Assembly: GCF_044594925.1 (NCBI RefSeq)
Contig: NZ_CP138991.1
Location: forward strand, 2,728,001 to 2,792,000
Source of the DNA: Maribacter sp044594925
Lineage (GTDB): Bacteria > Bacteroidota > Bacteroidia > Flavobacteriales > Flavobacteriaceae
Length of the DNA stretch: 64,000 bases
Direction: 5' to 3'
Position 1 is the stretch's first letter. The number at the start of each line of letters is the position of its first letter. Below, piece after piece: positions 1-8,767 of the stretch. The notes beneath the pieces are model-generated. The model did no database searches. It was given only the letters and a program-made list of their open reading frames with translations, and was not told the DNA's origin. Position numbers and translations under genes: made by a program.

Positions 1-208
1 GGTAGATCAAAGCCATTCCTACAATATTCCCCTCAAGTTCAGCAACAAAACAATGAAACAAAGGTTTCTCCTTAAAACCATCGCAAATTAAATCATCCGC
101 AGTAAGCTCCACGGCATCTGCCTCCTTTTCAAATCGGGCCAGTTCGTTAATTAATTCAAGAACACTAGCCATGTCTTTTTCTTGAGCAGTTCTGATGGTA
201 TAGTCCAT
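1..208 (-). CDS. GNAT-family N-acetyltransferase (N-terminal part)
   Basis: The first 69 codons of a gene cut by the left edge of the window, starting at ATG 208-206. The reading begins MDYTIRTAQEKDMASVLEL and continues with an ELARFEKEAD stretch, then a beta strand-like segment ending GNIVGMALIY. That is the usual layout of the GNAT fold: an N-terminal strand plus helices, then the first sheet strands. The ELARFE stretch resembles the diamine (spermidine/spermine-type) acetyltransferase branch, but the acetyl-CoA binding loop lies outside the window, so the substrate is open. A TAnnTTTG-type promoter box sits just upstream at 227-234. Family call good; specific function not supportable. Confidence 0.8.
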   Translation of the reverse strand, partial: MDYTIRTAQEKDMASVLELINELARFEKEADAVELTADDLICDGFKEKPLFHCFVAELEGNIVGMALIY

Positions 209-226
209 ATTGTTACAAATAAAACA

Positions 227-234
227 CAAAGTTA
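227..234 (-). promoter_or_regulatory. Bacteroidota -7 box for the acetyltransferase gene
   Basis: Read on the minus strand this is TAACTTTG, a perfect match to the TAnnTTTG -7 element of Bacteroidota sigma factor promoters. It lies 18 bases upstream of the ATG at 208. I did not find a convincing TTG -33 element at the right spacing. Confidence 0.5.
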
Positions 235-320
235 TAAATTTAAAAAATGTAAAACTGTCGAAAACGATGTAGTTTCACAAAATACCCGATATTTGTGGTC
301 TAAACCTAACTTCTTTTTCG

Positions 321-1328
321 ATGACAAAAAAAAATCAAACCCTAGGAGAGTTTATTATTGAAAATCAGTCTTCATTTCAATATTCATCCGGAGAATTATC
401 TAAACTGATCAATGCCATTCGATTAGCCGCAAAAGTGGTTAACCATGAGGTAAACAAAGCAGGGTTAGTAGATATTCTAGGAGATGCAGGCGACACTAAC
501 ATCCAAGGTGAAGAACAAAAAAAGTTAGATGTATTTGCCAATGAGAAATTTATTTCGACATTAAAAAATAGAGAAATCGTATGTGGTATTGCCTCTGAAG
601 AAGAAGATAGTTTTATTAGCATTAACAGTAACGACAATAACCATCAGAATAAATACATCGTTCTAATTGACCCGTTAGATGGTTCCTCAAATGTTGATGT
701 GAATGTATCCGTCGGGACTATTTTCTCCATATATCGGCGGGTTACTCCAGTAGGAACACCAGTTACCTTAGAAGATTTTCTACAGCCAGGAAATAAACAA
801 GTCGCTGCAGGGTATGTAGTCTACGGTACATCTACAATGTTAGTATACACCACAGGTGATGGTGTTAACGGATTTACGCTAAACCCAGCTTTAGGGACTT
901 TTTATCTTTCGCATCCTAACATGCAATTTCCCGAAACAGGTAAAATATATTCTGTGAACGAAGGTAATTATGTACATTTCTTGCAAGGTGTTAAGGACTA
1001 CATTAAATATTGCCAGCAAGAGGAAGGTGACAGGCCATATACCTCTAGATATATCGGTTCGCTAGTTTCCGACTTTCACAGAAACATGATTAAAGGAGGT
1101 ATTTATATGTACCCTAAAAGCAGCCTTACCGAAAGCGGAAAACTACGTCTATTGTATGAGTGTAACCCTATGGCATTTATCGCTGAGCAGGCAAATGGAC
1201 TAGCCGTTGGGGGCAAAACACGTATTATGGACATTGAACCAACAGAATTGCATCAACGTGTCCCCTTTTTCTGCGGCAGCAAAGAAATGGTAGAAAAGCT
1301 TCAGGAATTTCTAGATAAATACCATTAA
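321..1328 (+). CDS. fbp: Fructose-1,6-bisphosphatase class I
   Basis: 335 residues, the normal length for class I FBPase. It hydrolyses fructose-1,6-bisphosphate to fructose-6-phosphate in the cytosol, the committed step of gluconeogenesis. Seen: the metal site motif DPLDGSSNVDVNVSVGT at about residues 116-132, preceded by SEEED, and the substrate-binding region with GGIYMYP and KLRLLYECNPMAF in the C-terminal half. The start ATG lies 25 bases after a near-consensus -7 box (GATATTTG, 288-295; one mismatch to TAnnTTTG). The gene is monocistronic: it has its own promoter region and is closed by a strong hairpin terminator. Confidence 0.97.
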   Translation: MTKKNQTLGEFIIENQSSFQYSSGELSKLINAIRLAAKVVNHEVNKAGLVDILGDAGDTNIQGEEQKKLDVFANEKFISTLKNREIVCGIASEEEDSFISINSNDNNHQNKYIVLIDPLDGSSNVDVNVSVGTIFSIYRRVTPVGTPVTLEDFLQPGNKQVAAGYVVYGTSTMLVYTTGDGVNGFTLNPALGTFYLSHPNMQFPETGKIYSVNEGNYVHFLQGVKDYIKYCQQEEGDRPYTSRYIGSLVSDFHRNMIKGGIYMYPKSSLTESGKLRLLYECNPMAFIAEQANGLAVGGKTRIMDIEPTELHQRVPFFCGSKEMVEKLQEFLDKYH

Positions 1329-1355
1329 AAAAGGGAGGCAAATGCCTCCCTTTTT
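1327..1355. terminator. Rho-independent terminator, probably bidirectional
   Basis: GGGAGGC (1333-1339), a four-base loop, then GCCTCCC (1344-1350), flanked by an A run on the left and a T run on the right. It overlaps the fbp stop codon. Because the A run becomes a T run on the other strand, it can also end the minus-strand TerB-like gene that stops at 1381. Confidence 0.9.
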
Positions 1356-1380
1356 GATTTACTTTTTTTGATAAGCCTGC

Positions 1381-1803
1381 TTAGTGCTTAACCATGTACA
1401 GATAATCTTCAAAGTCTATTTTACCACTAAATATTGCCACAGAGCGTTCTATTACCTTATTGGCAGACTCTTCGGAGAAACCTAGTCCAATAGCATATTT
1501 TTTCAACAGTACCATTTCCTCATCGTCTATGATATGGTCTGCAAAAATTATCCGAAATAGATCGTATAAACGCTCCATTCTTTTTTCAGAATCTACTGGC
1601 GGTTCAATTGGATATTTATTTTCCGGTCTCATGACCTCCTTATACTCGCTATCGGAAATCTGCAACTTACGGGCAAACTTATCCAGTAACGATTTTTCCT
1701 CATCCGTTATTATTCCGTCAGATGCGGCTAAAGTAGCCATGGCGGCAAAATGTGCTACATTTTTTCTGTGTTGGGGATTCCCATATAAATCTGTGAATGA
1801 CAT
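1381..1803 (-). CDS. TerB-like helical protein
   Basis: About 140 residues from the ATG at 1803 (MSFTDLYGN). An upstream in-frame TTG at 1827 would add eight residues, but it overlaps the -7 promoter box, so 1803 is preferred. The protein is all-helical with two TerB-type repeats, each containing an acidic metal-binding-like turn: AASDGIITDEEKSLLDKF near the start and ADHIIDDEEMVLLKKY later. TerB-fold proteins occur in tellurite-resistance operons but also widely as stand-alone stress or envelope-linked proteins; nothing around this gene points to tellurite. A second, shorter TerB-like gene lies at 13231. Function unknown. Confidence 0.8.
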   Translation of the reverse strand: MSFTDLYGNPQHRKNVAHFAAMATLAASDGIITDEEKSLLDKFARKLQISDSEYKEVMRPENKYPIEPPVDSEKRMERLYDLFRIIFADHIIDDEEMVLLKKYAIGLGFSEESANKVIERSVAIFSGKIDFEDYLYMVKH

Positions 1804-1824
1804 AAATGCTTTATTAATTGGACA

Positions 1825-1832
1825 CAAATATA
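1825..1832 (-). promoter_or_regulatory. -7 box for the TerB-like gene
   Basis: TATATTTG on the minus strand, a perfect TAnnTTTG match, 21 bases upstream of ATG 1803. It overlaps the alternative TTG start at 1827, which argues that translation begins at 1803. Confidence 0.55.
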
Positions 1833-1904
1833 ATTTTTTTAGAGGTCATAGTTTACATACTTCTCAACTTTGTTTTGCGCTCAAATTTGTAATTTCACAA
1901 GGCT

Positions 1905-2927
1905 ATGAAAAAACCTCTTTTAGAATTTACGGATAAAGGTATTTATTGTAATCCTGCAAAGATTTATCTAGATCCTTGGAAGCCAGTGGATAAAGCCATA
2001 ATCTCACACGGGCATGCAGACCATAGCAGATGGGGACACAAACAATATATTACCCATCATAGAAATGTACCCATAATTTCCCATAGGCTCGGGGAGATTA
2101 ACGTTACTGGTGTGGAATGGGGGGAAACTTTTGTAGTTAATAATGTAAAGTTCAGTTTACATCCTGCGGGTCATATCATCGGGTCTTCACAGATTAGAGT
2201 AGAATATAAAGGTGAAGTCTGGGTTTTTACCGGAGATTATAAAACAGAAAATGATGGGATTTCAACACCTTACGAATCCATAAGATGTGACACCTTCATA
2301 ACAGAATGTACCTTTGGTCTCCCTGCGTTTAAATGGACTCCACAAGAAGAGGTGTTACAAAATATCAATGAATGGTGGGCAGCGAACAAAGCGGAACAAA
2401 AAACCTCGGTTCTTTTTGGTTACAGCTTGGGCAAAGCGCAACGGCTGCTAAAGTATTTAGATACCGATATTGGAAGAATATTTACCCATGGAGCTATAGA
2501 AAATATGACCAAAGTTTTACGTCCCTTGGTAGACTTTCCAGAGACCAATCTTATTACCAAGGAAACCAAAAAAACAGCACTTTTAGGAAATATTGTTTTG
2601 GCGCCGCCCAGTGCGCACGGCTCCACCTGGATTCGTAAAATGGTGCCCTATGTTACTGCATCGGCAAGCGGATGGATGGCCTTTAGAGGTGCACGCAGAA
2701 GACGCGCCATTGATAAAGGTTTTGTGTTGAGCGATCATTGCGATTGGCAAGGACTTTTGCAAAGCATTAGAGCTACAGGAGCAGAAAAAATTATATGCAC
2801 ACATGGCTATACCGAAATATTTTCCAAATATTTAAGAGAACAAGGGTATGATGCCAGAACAGAAGAAACCCAATACGGAGAAGAAGAAAATGAAGCTATA
2901 ACTACAAAGGAAACAGTTAAAGCATGA
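1905..2927 (+). CDS. Ligase-associated DNA exonuclease (metallo-beta-lactamase / beta-CASP type)
   Basis: 340 residues. First gene of the ligase-associated DNA damage response set. The metal-binding signature HGHADH is present at residues 35-40, followed by HPAGHIIGSSQI and a GDYKTE strand, and a late SDHCDWQ and CTHGYTE pair, matching the metallo-beta-lactamase nuclease fold with a beta-CASP insert. The family is related to CPSF/Artemis-like nucleases and is found next to bacterial ATP-dependent DNA ligases; homologues in Pseudomonas clusters have been studied as repair nucleases. Its stop overlaps the ligase start by four bases (ATGA), indicating translational coupling. The exact polarity and substrate of this copy are inference. 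Confidence 0.93.
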   Translation: MKKPLLEFTDKGIYCNPAKIYLDPWKPVDKAIISHGHADHSRWGHKQYITHHRNVPIISHRLGEINVTGVEWGETFVVNNVKFSLHPAGHIIGSSQIRVEYKGEVWVFTGDYKTENDGISTPYESIRCDTFITECTFGLPAFKWTPQEEVLQNINEWWAANKAEQKTSVLFGYSLGKAQRLLKYLDTDIGRIFTHGAIENMTKVLRPLVDFPETNLITKETKKTALLGNIVLAPPSAHGSTWIRKMVPYVTASASGWMAFRGARRRRAIDKGFVLSDHCDWQGLLQSIRATGAEKIICTHGYTEIFSKYLREQGYDARTEETQYGEEENEAITTKETVKA

Positions 2928-4558
2928 AAAATTTTGCAGCCTTAATTAAAACCTTGGATAGCACTAATAAAACTACCTTAAAAGTAAATGCCCTTGCAAA
3001 CTATTTTGACAAGGCCAATGACCGTGACAAAGTTTGGACCATTGCCATACTTTCGCACCGCCGTCCTCCAAGGCCTGTAAATACCACATTGTTAAGGGAA
3101 TGGGCTTCAGAATTAGCAAATATTCCTTTATGGCTCTTTGAAGAAAGTTATCATATTGTGGGCGATCTGGCAGAAACAATTGCTCTGGTAGTACCTTCTA
3201 CCAAACAAGCTACTGAAAAAAGTCTAACTCAGTTTTTAGAGGAGATGATTTCTTTAAAAAAGAAATCGGATGATGCTAAAAAATCCTACCTCTATGAAAA
3301 TTGGAAAGTGCTGGACTATTATGAGCGATTTGTTTTTACAAAATTAATTACAGGAGGTTTCCGTATTGGGGTAAGCCAAAAACTCATGACCAGAGCACTA
3401 TCTAAATCCACCGAAATAGACGAGGACATTCTAGCATACAAATTAATGGGCAACTGGGACCCTAACAAAATCACGTTTCAAGAATTGATATTGGAAGAGA
3501 ACGAAAGTGATTTTCTTTCCAAACCCTACCCTTTCTATTTGGCTTACGCCATCGAAGGAGCGGTACAAGATTTAGGAGATGTAAACGATTGGTCGGCCGA
3601 ACATAAATGGGACGGCATACGCTCTCAAGTAATTTTAAGAAATAACGAACTGTTTGTCTGGAGTCGCGGTGAAGAACTGGTGACGGATAAATATCCAGAA
3701 TTTCAAGCTTTTGTAGGAGTTGTACCCAATGGTACGGTAATCGATGGCGAAATACTACCTTACCCAAACGAAGAAATAGGAACATTTAATGACCTGCAAA
3801 CCAGAATTGGTCGTAAAATAGTTTCAAAAGCTTTATTAAATAAAGTTCCTGTTATTTTAAAAGCGTATGACCTATTGGAATGGGAGGGAAAAGATATCCG
3901 TCAGCAGACATTTATGGAACGTCGCAAAATTCTAGAGAATCTTTTTAGCACAATTTCGGCACTATCTAATGAAGGTGAGAATGAGATCGGGAAAAAAATC
4001 CCATTGTTCCTATCCCAAAGATTACATTTTAACTCATGGCCCGAAGTGGCAAAGGAACGGGAGCGTGCTAGGGAAATGAGAAGTGAAGGATTAATGCTAA
4101 AGCGAAAAGATTCTCCCTACCTCGTGGGTCGCAAGAAAGGAGATTGGTGGAAATGGAAAGTAGACCCACTGACTATTGATGCGGTGCTCACCTACGCCAT
4201 GCGTGGTCACGGAAGGAGAAGCAACCTTTTCACGGATTACACTTTTGCTTTGTGGCAAGATAATGAGCAAGGAGAAAAAGAACTGGTCACTTTTGCAAAG
4301 GCCTATTCCGGACTTACGGATGCTGAATTTAGAAAAGTTGATGCATGGATAAAGAAGAATACCCTAGAACGTTTTGGCCCCGTCCGCAGCGTTACACCTC
4401 ATCATGTATTTGAAATCGCTTTTGAAGGTATTGCTTTATCAAAAAGACACAAGAGCGGCATCGCCACACGTTTTCCTAGAATAGTCAGATGGCGGCAGGA
4501 TAAAACCATACATGAAGCAAATAACTTGGAAGATTTAAAGGCAATGATTCCCGAATAG
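2924..4558 (+). CDS. ATP-dependent DNA ligase, bacterial LigB-like type
   Basis: 544 residues. Joins nicks in DNA using ATP through a lysyl-AMP intermediate. Seen: an N-terminal helical DNA-binding domain (residues 1 to about 200) with FVFTKLITGGFRIGV, the nucleotidyltransferase motif I EHKWDG with the adenylated lysine at K228, then WSRGEELVTDKYPE (motif Ia/III region), DGEILP, EGLMLKRKDSPY (motif IV) and KWKVDPLTIDAVL (motif V), followed by an OB-fold ending in the VFEIAFEG and FPRIVRWR stretches. This architecture matches the ligase partner of the Lhr/exonuclease cluster, not LigD (no Ku, polymerase or phosphoesterase domains here). Overlaps the exonuclease gene by four bases. Confidence 0.96.
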   Translation: MKNFAALIKTLDSTNKTTLKVNALANYFDKANDRDKVWTIAILSHRRPPRPVNTTLLREWASELANIPLWLFEESYHIVGDLAETIALVVPSTKQATEKSLTQFLEEMISLKKKSDDAKKSYLYENWKVLDYYERFVFTKLITGGFRIGVSQKLMTRALSKSTEIDEDILAYKLMGNWDPNKITFQELILEENESDFLSKPYPFYLAYAIEGAVQDLGDVNDWSAEHKWDGIRSQVILRNNELFVWSRGEELVTDKYPEFQAFVGVVPNGTVIDGEILPYPNEEIGTFNDLQTRIGRKIVSKALLNKVPVILKAYDLLEWEGKDIRQQTFMERRKILENLFSTISALSNEGENEIGKKIPLFLSQRLHFNSWPEVAKERERAREMRSEGLMLKRKDSPYLVGRKKGDWWKWKVDPLTIDAVLTYAMRGHGRRSNLFTDYTFALWQDNEQGEKELVTFAKAYSGLTDAEFRKVDAWIKKNTLERFGPVRSVTPHHVFEIAFEGIALSKRHKSGIATRFPRIVRWRQDKTIHEANNLEDLKAMIPE

Positions 4559-4561
4559 GCC

Positions 4562-7024
4562 ATGAACAGAAATCAACTTTATAGCATAGCCGAAACCTGG
4601 TTCCAAGAACAAAAATGGAAGCCTTTCAAGTTCCAAAAAGATTCTTGGACAGCCTTTTTACAGGGAAAGAATGGTTTGTTGAATGCTCCTACAGGAAGCG
4701 GAAAGACTTATGCCCTTTGGTTTCCGATTGTGTTGAACTACATTAGAAAAAATCCGGATTATAGAACAAAACACAAGAAGGGCCTAAAGGCCATTTGGAT
4801 TACTCCGCTCCGGGCATTATCCAATGAAATTCAACAATCTGCCGAACGTATTACTCAAGATTTAGAAACACAGATGACGGTTGGTATCCGAACAGGGGAT
4901 ACCTCCGCTAAAGAACGAGCAAGGCAAAAAACCAAAATGCCTGACCTTCTCATAACCACGCCGGAAAGTCTACAACTTTTACTATCCTCCAAAGGGTATA
5001 AGAACGTATTTAAAGATTGTACGGCCATTGTAGTAGATGAATGGCACGAGTTGTTGGGAACCAAGCGTGGCGTGCAAATGGAGTTAGGGCTTTCTCGATT
5101 AAAGGCTATATCCGAAGATTTGCGTATTTGGGGCATATCCGCAACTATTGGCAATTTAGAACAGGCAAGAGAAGTATTATTAGGACCGGAAACAGAGGCA
5201 CTAAAAAATTCTGTGCTTATCAAAGCCAAATTGAATAAAAAAATTACGGTAAAAAGTATTATCCCAAAAGAAATGGAAACCTTTCCCTGGCGTGGTCATT
5301 TGGGCCTGCGTTTACTGGAAGATGTAGTCCCCATTATCAATAGCAGTAAAACGACACTCCTTTTTACAAATACCCGCAGTCAATGCGAAATTTGGTTTCA
5401 AAAAATACTGGAAAAACATCCAGAATATGCCGGTGAAATGGCCATGCACCACGGTAGTGTAAACAAAGAAACCCGGCTATGGGTAGAGCAAGCCATACGC
5501 AATGAAAGTTTAAAAGCGGTAGTTTGTACATCTAGCCTTGACCTTGGGGTTGATTTTGCACCTGTAGAAACGGTAATTCAAATCGGTGGTCCTAAAGGCG
5601 TAGCGCGCTTTTTACAACGTGCGGGACGAAGCGGACATAGACCTGGAAAAGAAAGCGTAATTCACTTTCTGCCCACACACGCCATGGAACTTATTGAAGC
5701 ATCTGCCATGCAGCAAGCCGTAAAACAGGAAGCGGTAGAGGATAGGATTCCCTACCTGAACAGCTATGATGTCCTCTTACAATACCTAACAACTTTAGCG
5801 GTTTCAGATGGTTTTTATCCTGATGAAATCTATAATGAAATCAGACAAACATTCTGTTATCAGGCACTATCCCATACGCAATGGAAATGGTTGTTGAATT
5901 TCCTAGTGATGGGAAGCCAAAGCCTGCAATCCTATGATGAATACAAAAAGATTGATGTTGAGGCAGATGGAAAATTTAAGGTAAACAATCGTGGAATAGC
6001 CATGCGACACCGTTTTCAGATAGGCACTATTGTTGGTGACGCCAATATTTCAGTACGGTACCAAAAAGGAGGTTATATAGGCTCAATTGAAGAGTACTTC
6101 ATTTCTAAACTCACACAAGGAGATGTCTTTACATTTGCTGGCAGAAATTTAGAATTTATTCGAGTCAAAGGTATGCAGGCCCATGTTCGTAATTCTACAA
6201 AACGGACTAATAAAGTTCCTAGTTGGATGGGGGGTAGACTAAGTTTTTCTGCACAAATGTCAGAATTATTACGACAAGAATTATATACGGCAGCCCTTGA
6301 CACAAAGAAACAATCCGCAGAAATTCAATCTTTGGCACCTATGTTCTCCAAACAGCGAGAAGAAAGCATTGTTCCTAAACCCACAGAATTTTTGATAGAA
6401 ACTTTTAAAAGTCGTGATGGTTATCATCATATCTTTTATCCTTTCGAAGGCAGGGGAGTACACGAAGCAATGAGCAGCCTGTTGGCCTATCGGATAAGTT
6501 TACTTTCGCCCATCACATGCTCTTTAGCTTATAATGACTACGGATTTGAATTACTCTCCGACCAACAAATTGATATACAAGAAGTTTTAGACAATAATCT
6601 TTTCACTACCGACTACATGTTAGGAGACCTACAAAAAAGTCTGAACTCCAATGAAATGGCACGCCGTAAATTCCGCGATATTGCTGTTATAAGTGGCATG
6701 GTTTTCACAGGATATCCAAATAAGGGTATAAAAATGAAGCATTTGCAGAGTAGTTCTCAACTACTTTTTGATGTGTTTAAAGATTTTGAGGACGATAATT
6801 TGCTATATCAACAAGCCTATACGGAAACCTTTGAGCACCAGTTGGAAGAAGGAAGGCTACGAATGGCCTTAGAACGCATCGCACAACAAGGAACCGTATG
6901 GAGGCAATGTACAAAAGCTACTCCCTTTTCATTCCCCATCATTACCGATAGATTACGGGAAAAATTATCTAGCGAGAAGTTGGCGGATCGTATCAAAAAA
7001 ATGACGGCTATTTTAATGAAATAA
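4562..7024 (+). CDS. Ligase-associated Lhr-type DEXH helicase
   Basis: 820 residues, close to the Lhr-core length and lacking the long C-terminal extension of full-length Lhr. A superfamily 2 translocase that unwinds nucleic acid with ATP. Seen: Walker A NAPTGSGKT near residue 40, motif Ia ITPLRALSNEI, DEWH box in VVDEWHELLG, motif III SATIGN, motif IV LLFTNTRSQCE, motif V TSSLDLGVDF and motif VI QRAGRSGHRPG, followed by a winged-helix and the Lhr-specific beta-barrel region. It starts three bases after the ligase stop, so it is in the same operon. The order matches clusters in which the helicase and MPE nuclease have been biochemically studied; the cellular role remains inferred. Confidence 0.95.
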   Translation: MNRNQLYSIAETWFQEQKWKPFKFQKDSWTAFLQGKNGLLNAPTGSGKTYALWFPIVLNYIRKNPDYRTKHKKGLKAIWITPLRALSNEIQQSAERITQDLETQMTVGIRTGDTSAKERARQKTKMPDLLITTPESLQLLLSSKGYKNVFKDCTAIVVDEWHELLGTKRGVQMELGLSRLKAISEDLRIWGISATIGNLEQAREVLLGPETEALKNSVLIKAKLNKKITVKSIIPKEMETFPWRGHLGLRLLEDVVPIINSSKTTLLFTNTRSQCEIWFQKILEKHPEYAGEMAMHHGSVNKETRLWVEQAIRNESLKAVVCTSSLDLGVDFAPVETVIQIGGPKGVARFLQRAGRSGHRPGKESVIHFLPTHAMELIEASAMQQAVKQEAVEDRIPYLNSYDVLLQYLTTLAVSDGFYPDEIYNEIRQTFCYQALSHTQWKWLLNFLVMGSQSLQSYDEYKKIDVEADGKFKVNNRGIAMRHRFQIGTIVGDANISVRYQKGGYIGSIEEYFISKLTQGDVFTFAGRNLEFIRVKGMQAHVRNSTKRTNKVPSWMGGRLSFSAQMSELLRQELYTAALDTKKQSAEIQSLAPMFSKQREESIVPKPTEFLIETFKSRDGYHHIFYPFEGRGVHEAMSSLLAYRISLLSPITCSLAYNDYGFELLSDQQIDIQEVLDNNLFTTDYMLGDLQKSLNSNEMARRKFRDIAVISGMVFTGYPNKGIKMKHLQSSSQLLFDVFKDFEDDNLLYQQAYTETFEHQLEEGRLRMALERIAQQGTVWRQCTKATPFSFPIITDRLREKLSSEKLADRIKKMTAILMK

Positions 7025-7025
7025 A

Positions 7026-7065
7026 TTTCCCTTCCTCTCAAAGGAGGGATTAAGGGAGGTGTCCC
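7026..7065. repeat. Purine/pyrimidine-rich imperfect inverted repeat
   Basis: Just after the helicase stop is a CCCTTCCTCTC run followed by GGAGGGATTAAGGGAGG, an imperfect inverted repeat of C-rich then G-rich tracts. Its look resembles intergenic repeats seen in other flavobacterial genomes, but only one copy is visible in this window. It could instead act as a weak terminator for the ligase operon. Confidence 0.35.
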
Positions 7066-7108
7066 ATCTAAAGCATTTAATTTAAAAAACTATTCCCGTT
7101 GTTTATTT

Positions 7109-7116
7109 TACTTTTG
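7109..7116 (+). promoter_or_regulatory. -7 box upstream of the PdeM-like gene
   Basis: TACTTTTG, a perfect TAnnTTTG match in the 153-base gap after the helicase gene. It leaves a leader of roughly 55 bases before ATG 7178. It suggests that the phosphoesterase can be expressed apart from the first three genes. No well-spaced TTG was found. Confidence 0.4.
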
Positions 7117-7177
7117 TTGCCCTATATAATGTTTTAAAAACAAATAAGACCCGGACAGTACTGGTAATAAATTAAAA

Positions 7178-7849
7178 ATGACACACCCCATCACAATCAA
7201 AGATGAGAGTTTTATAATGCATGCCTCTGGCGTGTTATTTTGGGAAGCACAATCTATGTTATTGATTAGTGATGTTCATTTAGGAAAGGTATCTCACTTT
7301 AGAAAGTTCGGCGCAGCGGTGCCACAAAAGGCAATCCAGAAGAATTTTGAGCTTCTGAACGAAGCTGTGGCTTTTTTTAAACCGAATACTATCGTCTTTA
7401 TGGGCGATTTATTTCATTCTTCACTGAACAAAGAATGGAAGTTGTTTAAAGAATGGAGAGCAAACATAACCGCTAAAATTATTCTAGTCTCTGGCAATCA
7501 TGATATTATATCGCCATTAAGATATGAAAACTTGGGAATTGTAGTAGTTTTAGAACTAAAGCTCAAAGGATTCATACTAACCCATCACCCAGAAGAACGG
7601 GAAGGACAATTTAATTTCGCAGGGCATATACACCCCGCCATAAAGCTTACTGGACTCGGGAGGCAATCTGTAAGACTGCCCTGTTTCTTCAAGAAAAAGA
7701 ACCAAATGATTTTACCCGCTTTTGGAGAATTTACAGGAACCTATACTATGAATCTAACAGCAGATTGCGAGGCATATGCAGTTCTAGGAGATTCCGTTTT
7801 AAAGGTGCCTGTCCGTGAAGCTCAAAAGAAAGGGCGACATTACAAGTAA
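7178..7849 (+). CDS. pdeM: Ligase-associated metallophosphoesterase (PdeM-like)
   Basis: 223 residues, a calcineurin-fold phosphoesterase of the DNA ligase-associated type. Metal-ligand motifs are all present: SDVHLGK near residue 30, GDLFHS near 70, SGNHD near 110, and the paired histidine motifs LTHHPEE and GHIHP in the second half. Studied homologues from Lhr/ligase clusters are manganese-dependent DNA nucleases. It lies downstream of the helicase but after a 153-base gap with its own candidate -7 box. A hairpin with a T run follows the gene. No sign of truncation. Confidence 0.92.
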   Translation: MTHPITIKDESFIMHASGVLFWEAQSMLLISDVHLGKVSHFRKFGAAVPQKAIQKNFELLNEAVAFFKPNTIVFMGDLFHSSLNKEWKLFKEWRANITAKIILVSGNHDIISPLRYENLGIVVVLELKLKGFILTHHPEEREGQFNFAGHIHPAIKLTGLGRQSVRLPCFFKKKNQMILPAFGEFTGTYTMNLTADCEAYAVLGDSVLKVPVREAQKKGRHYK

Positions 7850-7877
7850 ATCCTTCATGACATTATAGAAATCCCTT

Positions 7878-7898
7878 AAATAGCGAATCGCTATTTTT
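7878..7898 (+). terminator. Hairpin terminator after the PdeM-like gene
   Basis: AAATAGCG (7878-7885), a three-base loop, CGCTATTT (7889-7896) and further T residues. It ends 17 bases before the start of the next gene, so it probably closes the repair operon, though it could also act in the leader of the next gene. Confidence 0.6.
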
Positions 7899-7915
7899 AC
7901 ACAAAGTCAGGTGAA

Positions 7916-8698
7916 ATGAAAAAGTATGCCCTTCTTAATTTAGCATCAGTGCTATTGGTAATTGCTGTAAATTATAGTTCGCAAGTTTTGCGTTTAAACA
8001 ACACGACTATAGGAGAAATCAGTGGTAAGTACAGCAACCTTTTTACGCCTGCTTCCTATGCATTTTCCATCTGGGGAATTATCTTTTTGGGGCTACTTGC
8101 CTATGGTATATTTCAAGTACGACGCGCTTTTTTTAGCGATAAAAAAAGTGCATTTATAGCCCAAACTGGTTATTGGTTTGTAGTGGCAAATCTATTAAAT
8201 GCGACATGGGTATTTGCATGTGTTTATGATTACATAGGTTTATCCGTCTTAATTATGCTAGGCATCTTAATTTCACTCCTCAAAATTATTTTAAACACCA
8301 ACATGGAAAGAGAAAAAGTTTCTCGCACTACCCTTGCTTTTGTTTGGTGGCCAATTGGGTTATACTCTGGGTGGATTACTGTAGCAACAATAGCCAACAT
8401 TGCCATGTATTTAACAAAATTGGGTTGGAACGGTAGCTTTCTTTCCGAAACCAATTGGACCGTTACAATGCTGATTATTGCTGTTGTGCTAAACATAATA
8501 GTATTACGAAAACGAAATATGAGCGCATTTGTAGGCGTAGGAGTTTGGGCGCTCTTTGCAATCTACAGTAGGCATAAAGCCAGTTCTGAGGCTATTGCTT
8601 ACACGGCCTTAGCAGGTAGTATTTTATTGCTTGTTACCCTGTTAGTTCACAACATACAAAACAGTAAAGTTGCTTCTCGTTCAAAGCTCAAATCATAG
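7916..8698 (+). CDS. TspO/MBR-like polytopic membrane protein
   Basis: 260 residues with about eight hydrophobic segments, beginning MKKYALLNLASVLLVIAVNY. The segment FTPASYAFSIWGIIFLGL and later WWPIGLYSGWIT resemble the conserved aromatic-rich strands of the TspO/MBR (tryptophan-rich sensory protein) family, which bind porphyrins or other small hydrophobic ligands in membranes. It is longer than the usual 150-170 residue TspO with five helices, as in a recognised extended group. The short hydrophilic tail is basic (KVASRSKLKS). It stands alone between the repair set and mfd; ligand and role are not inferable from context. Confidence 0.65.
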   Translation: MKKYALLNLASVLLVIAVNYSSQVLRLNNTTIGEISGKYSNLFTPASYAFSIWGIIFLGLLAYGIFQVRRAFFSDKKSAFIAQTGYWFVVANLLNATWVFACVYDYIGLSVLIMLGILISLLKIILNTNMEREKVSRTTLAFVWWPIGLYSGWITVATIANIAMYLTKLGWNGSFLSETNWTVTMLIIAVVLNIIVLRKRNMSAFVGVGVWALFAIYSRHKASSEAIAYTALAGSILLLVTLLVHNIQNSKVASRSKLKS

Positions 8699-8767
8699 AC
8701 CAAAATTGTGTGCTATCAGATTTTTCAAAAATTACTATTCGGTTAGGTACATTTTTTAAAGCATGCG

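Larger units (their letters stand above)
1905..7849 (+). other. Ligase-associated DNA repair gene set
   Basis: Four genes in the order exonuclease, ATP-dependent ligase, Lhr-core helicase, metallophosphoesterase. The first three are packed (4-base overlap, then 3-base gap); the fourth sits 153 bases further on with its own candidate promoter box. This conserved set is known from many proteobacteria and bacteroidetes and is thought to repair nucleic acid ends, but its physiological lesion is not settled. Confidence 0.9.

Noticed and set aside
1381..1803. Tellurite resistance function for the TerB-like genes
   Set aside because: No TerC, TerD or TerZ neighbours at either TerB-like gene; TerB folds have wider roles.
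1460..1936. 158-codon open frame on the plus strand opposite the TerB-like gene
   Set aside because: Low-complexity serine-rich translation with no family features; the minus-strand TerB-like gene explains the region and has a matching promoter.
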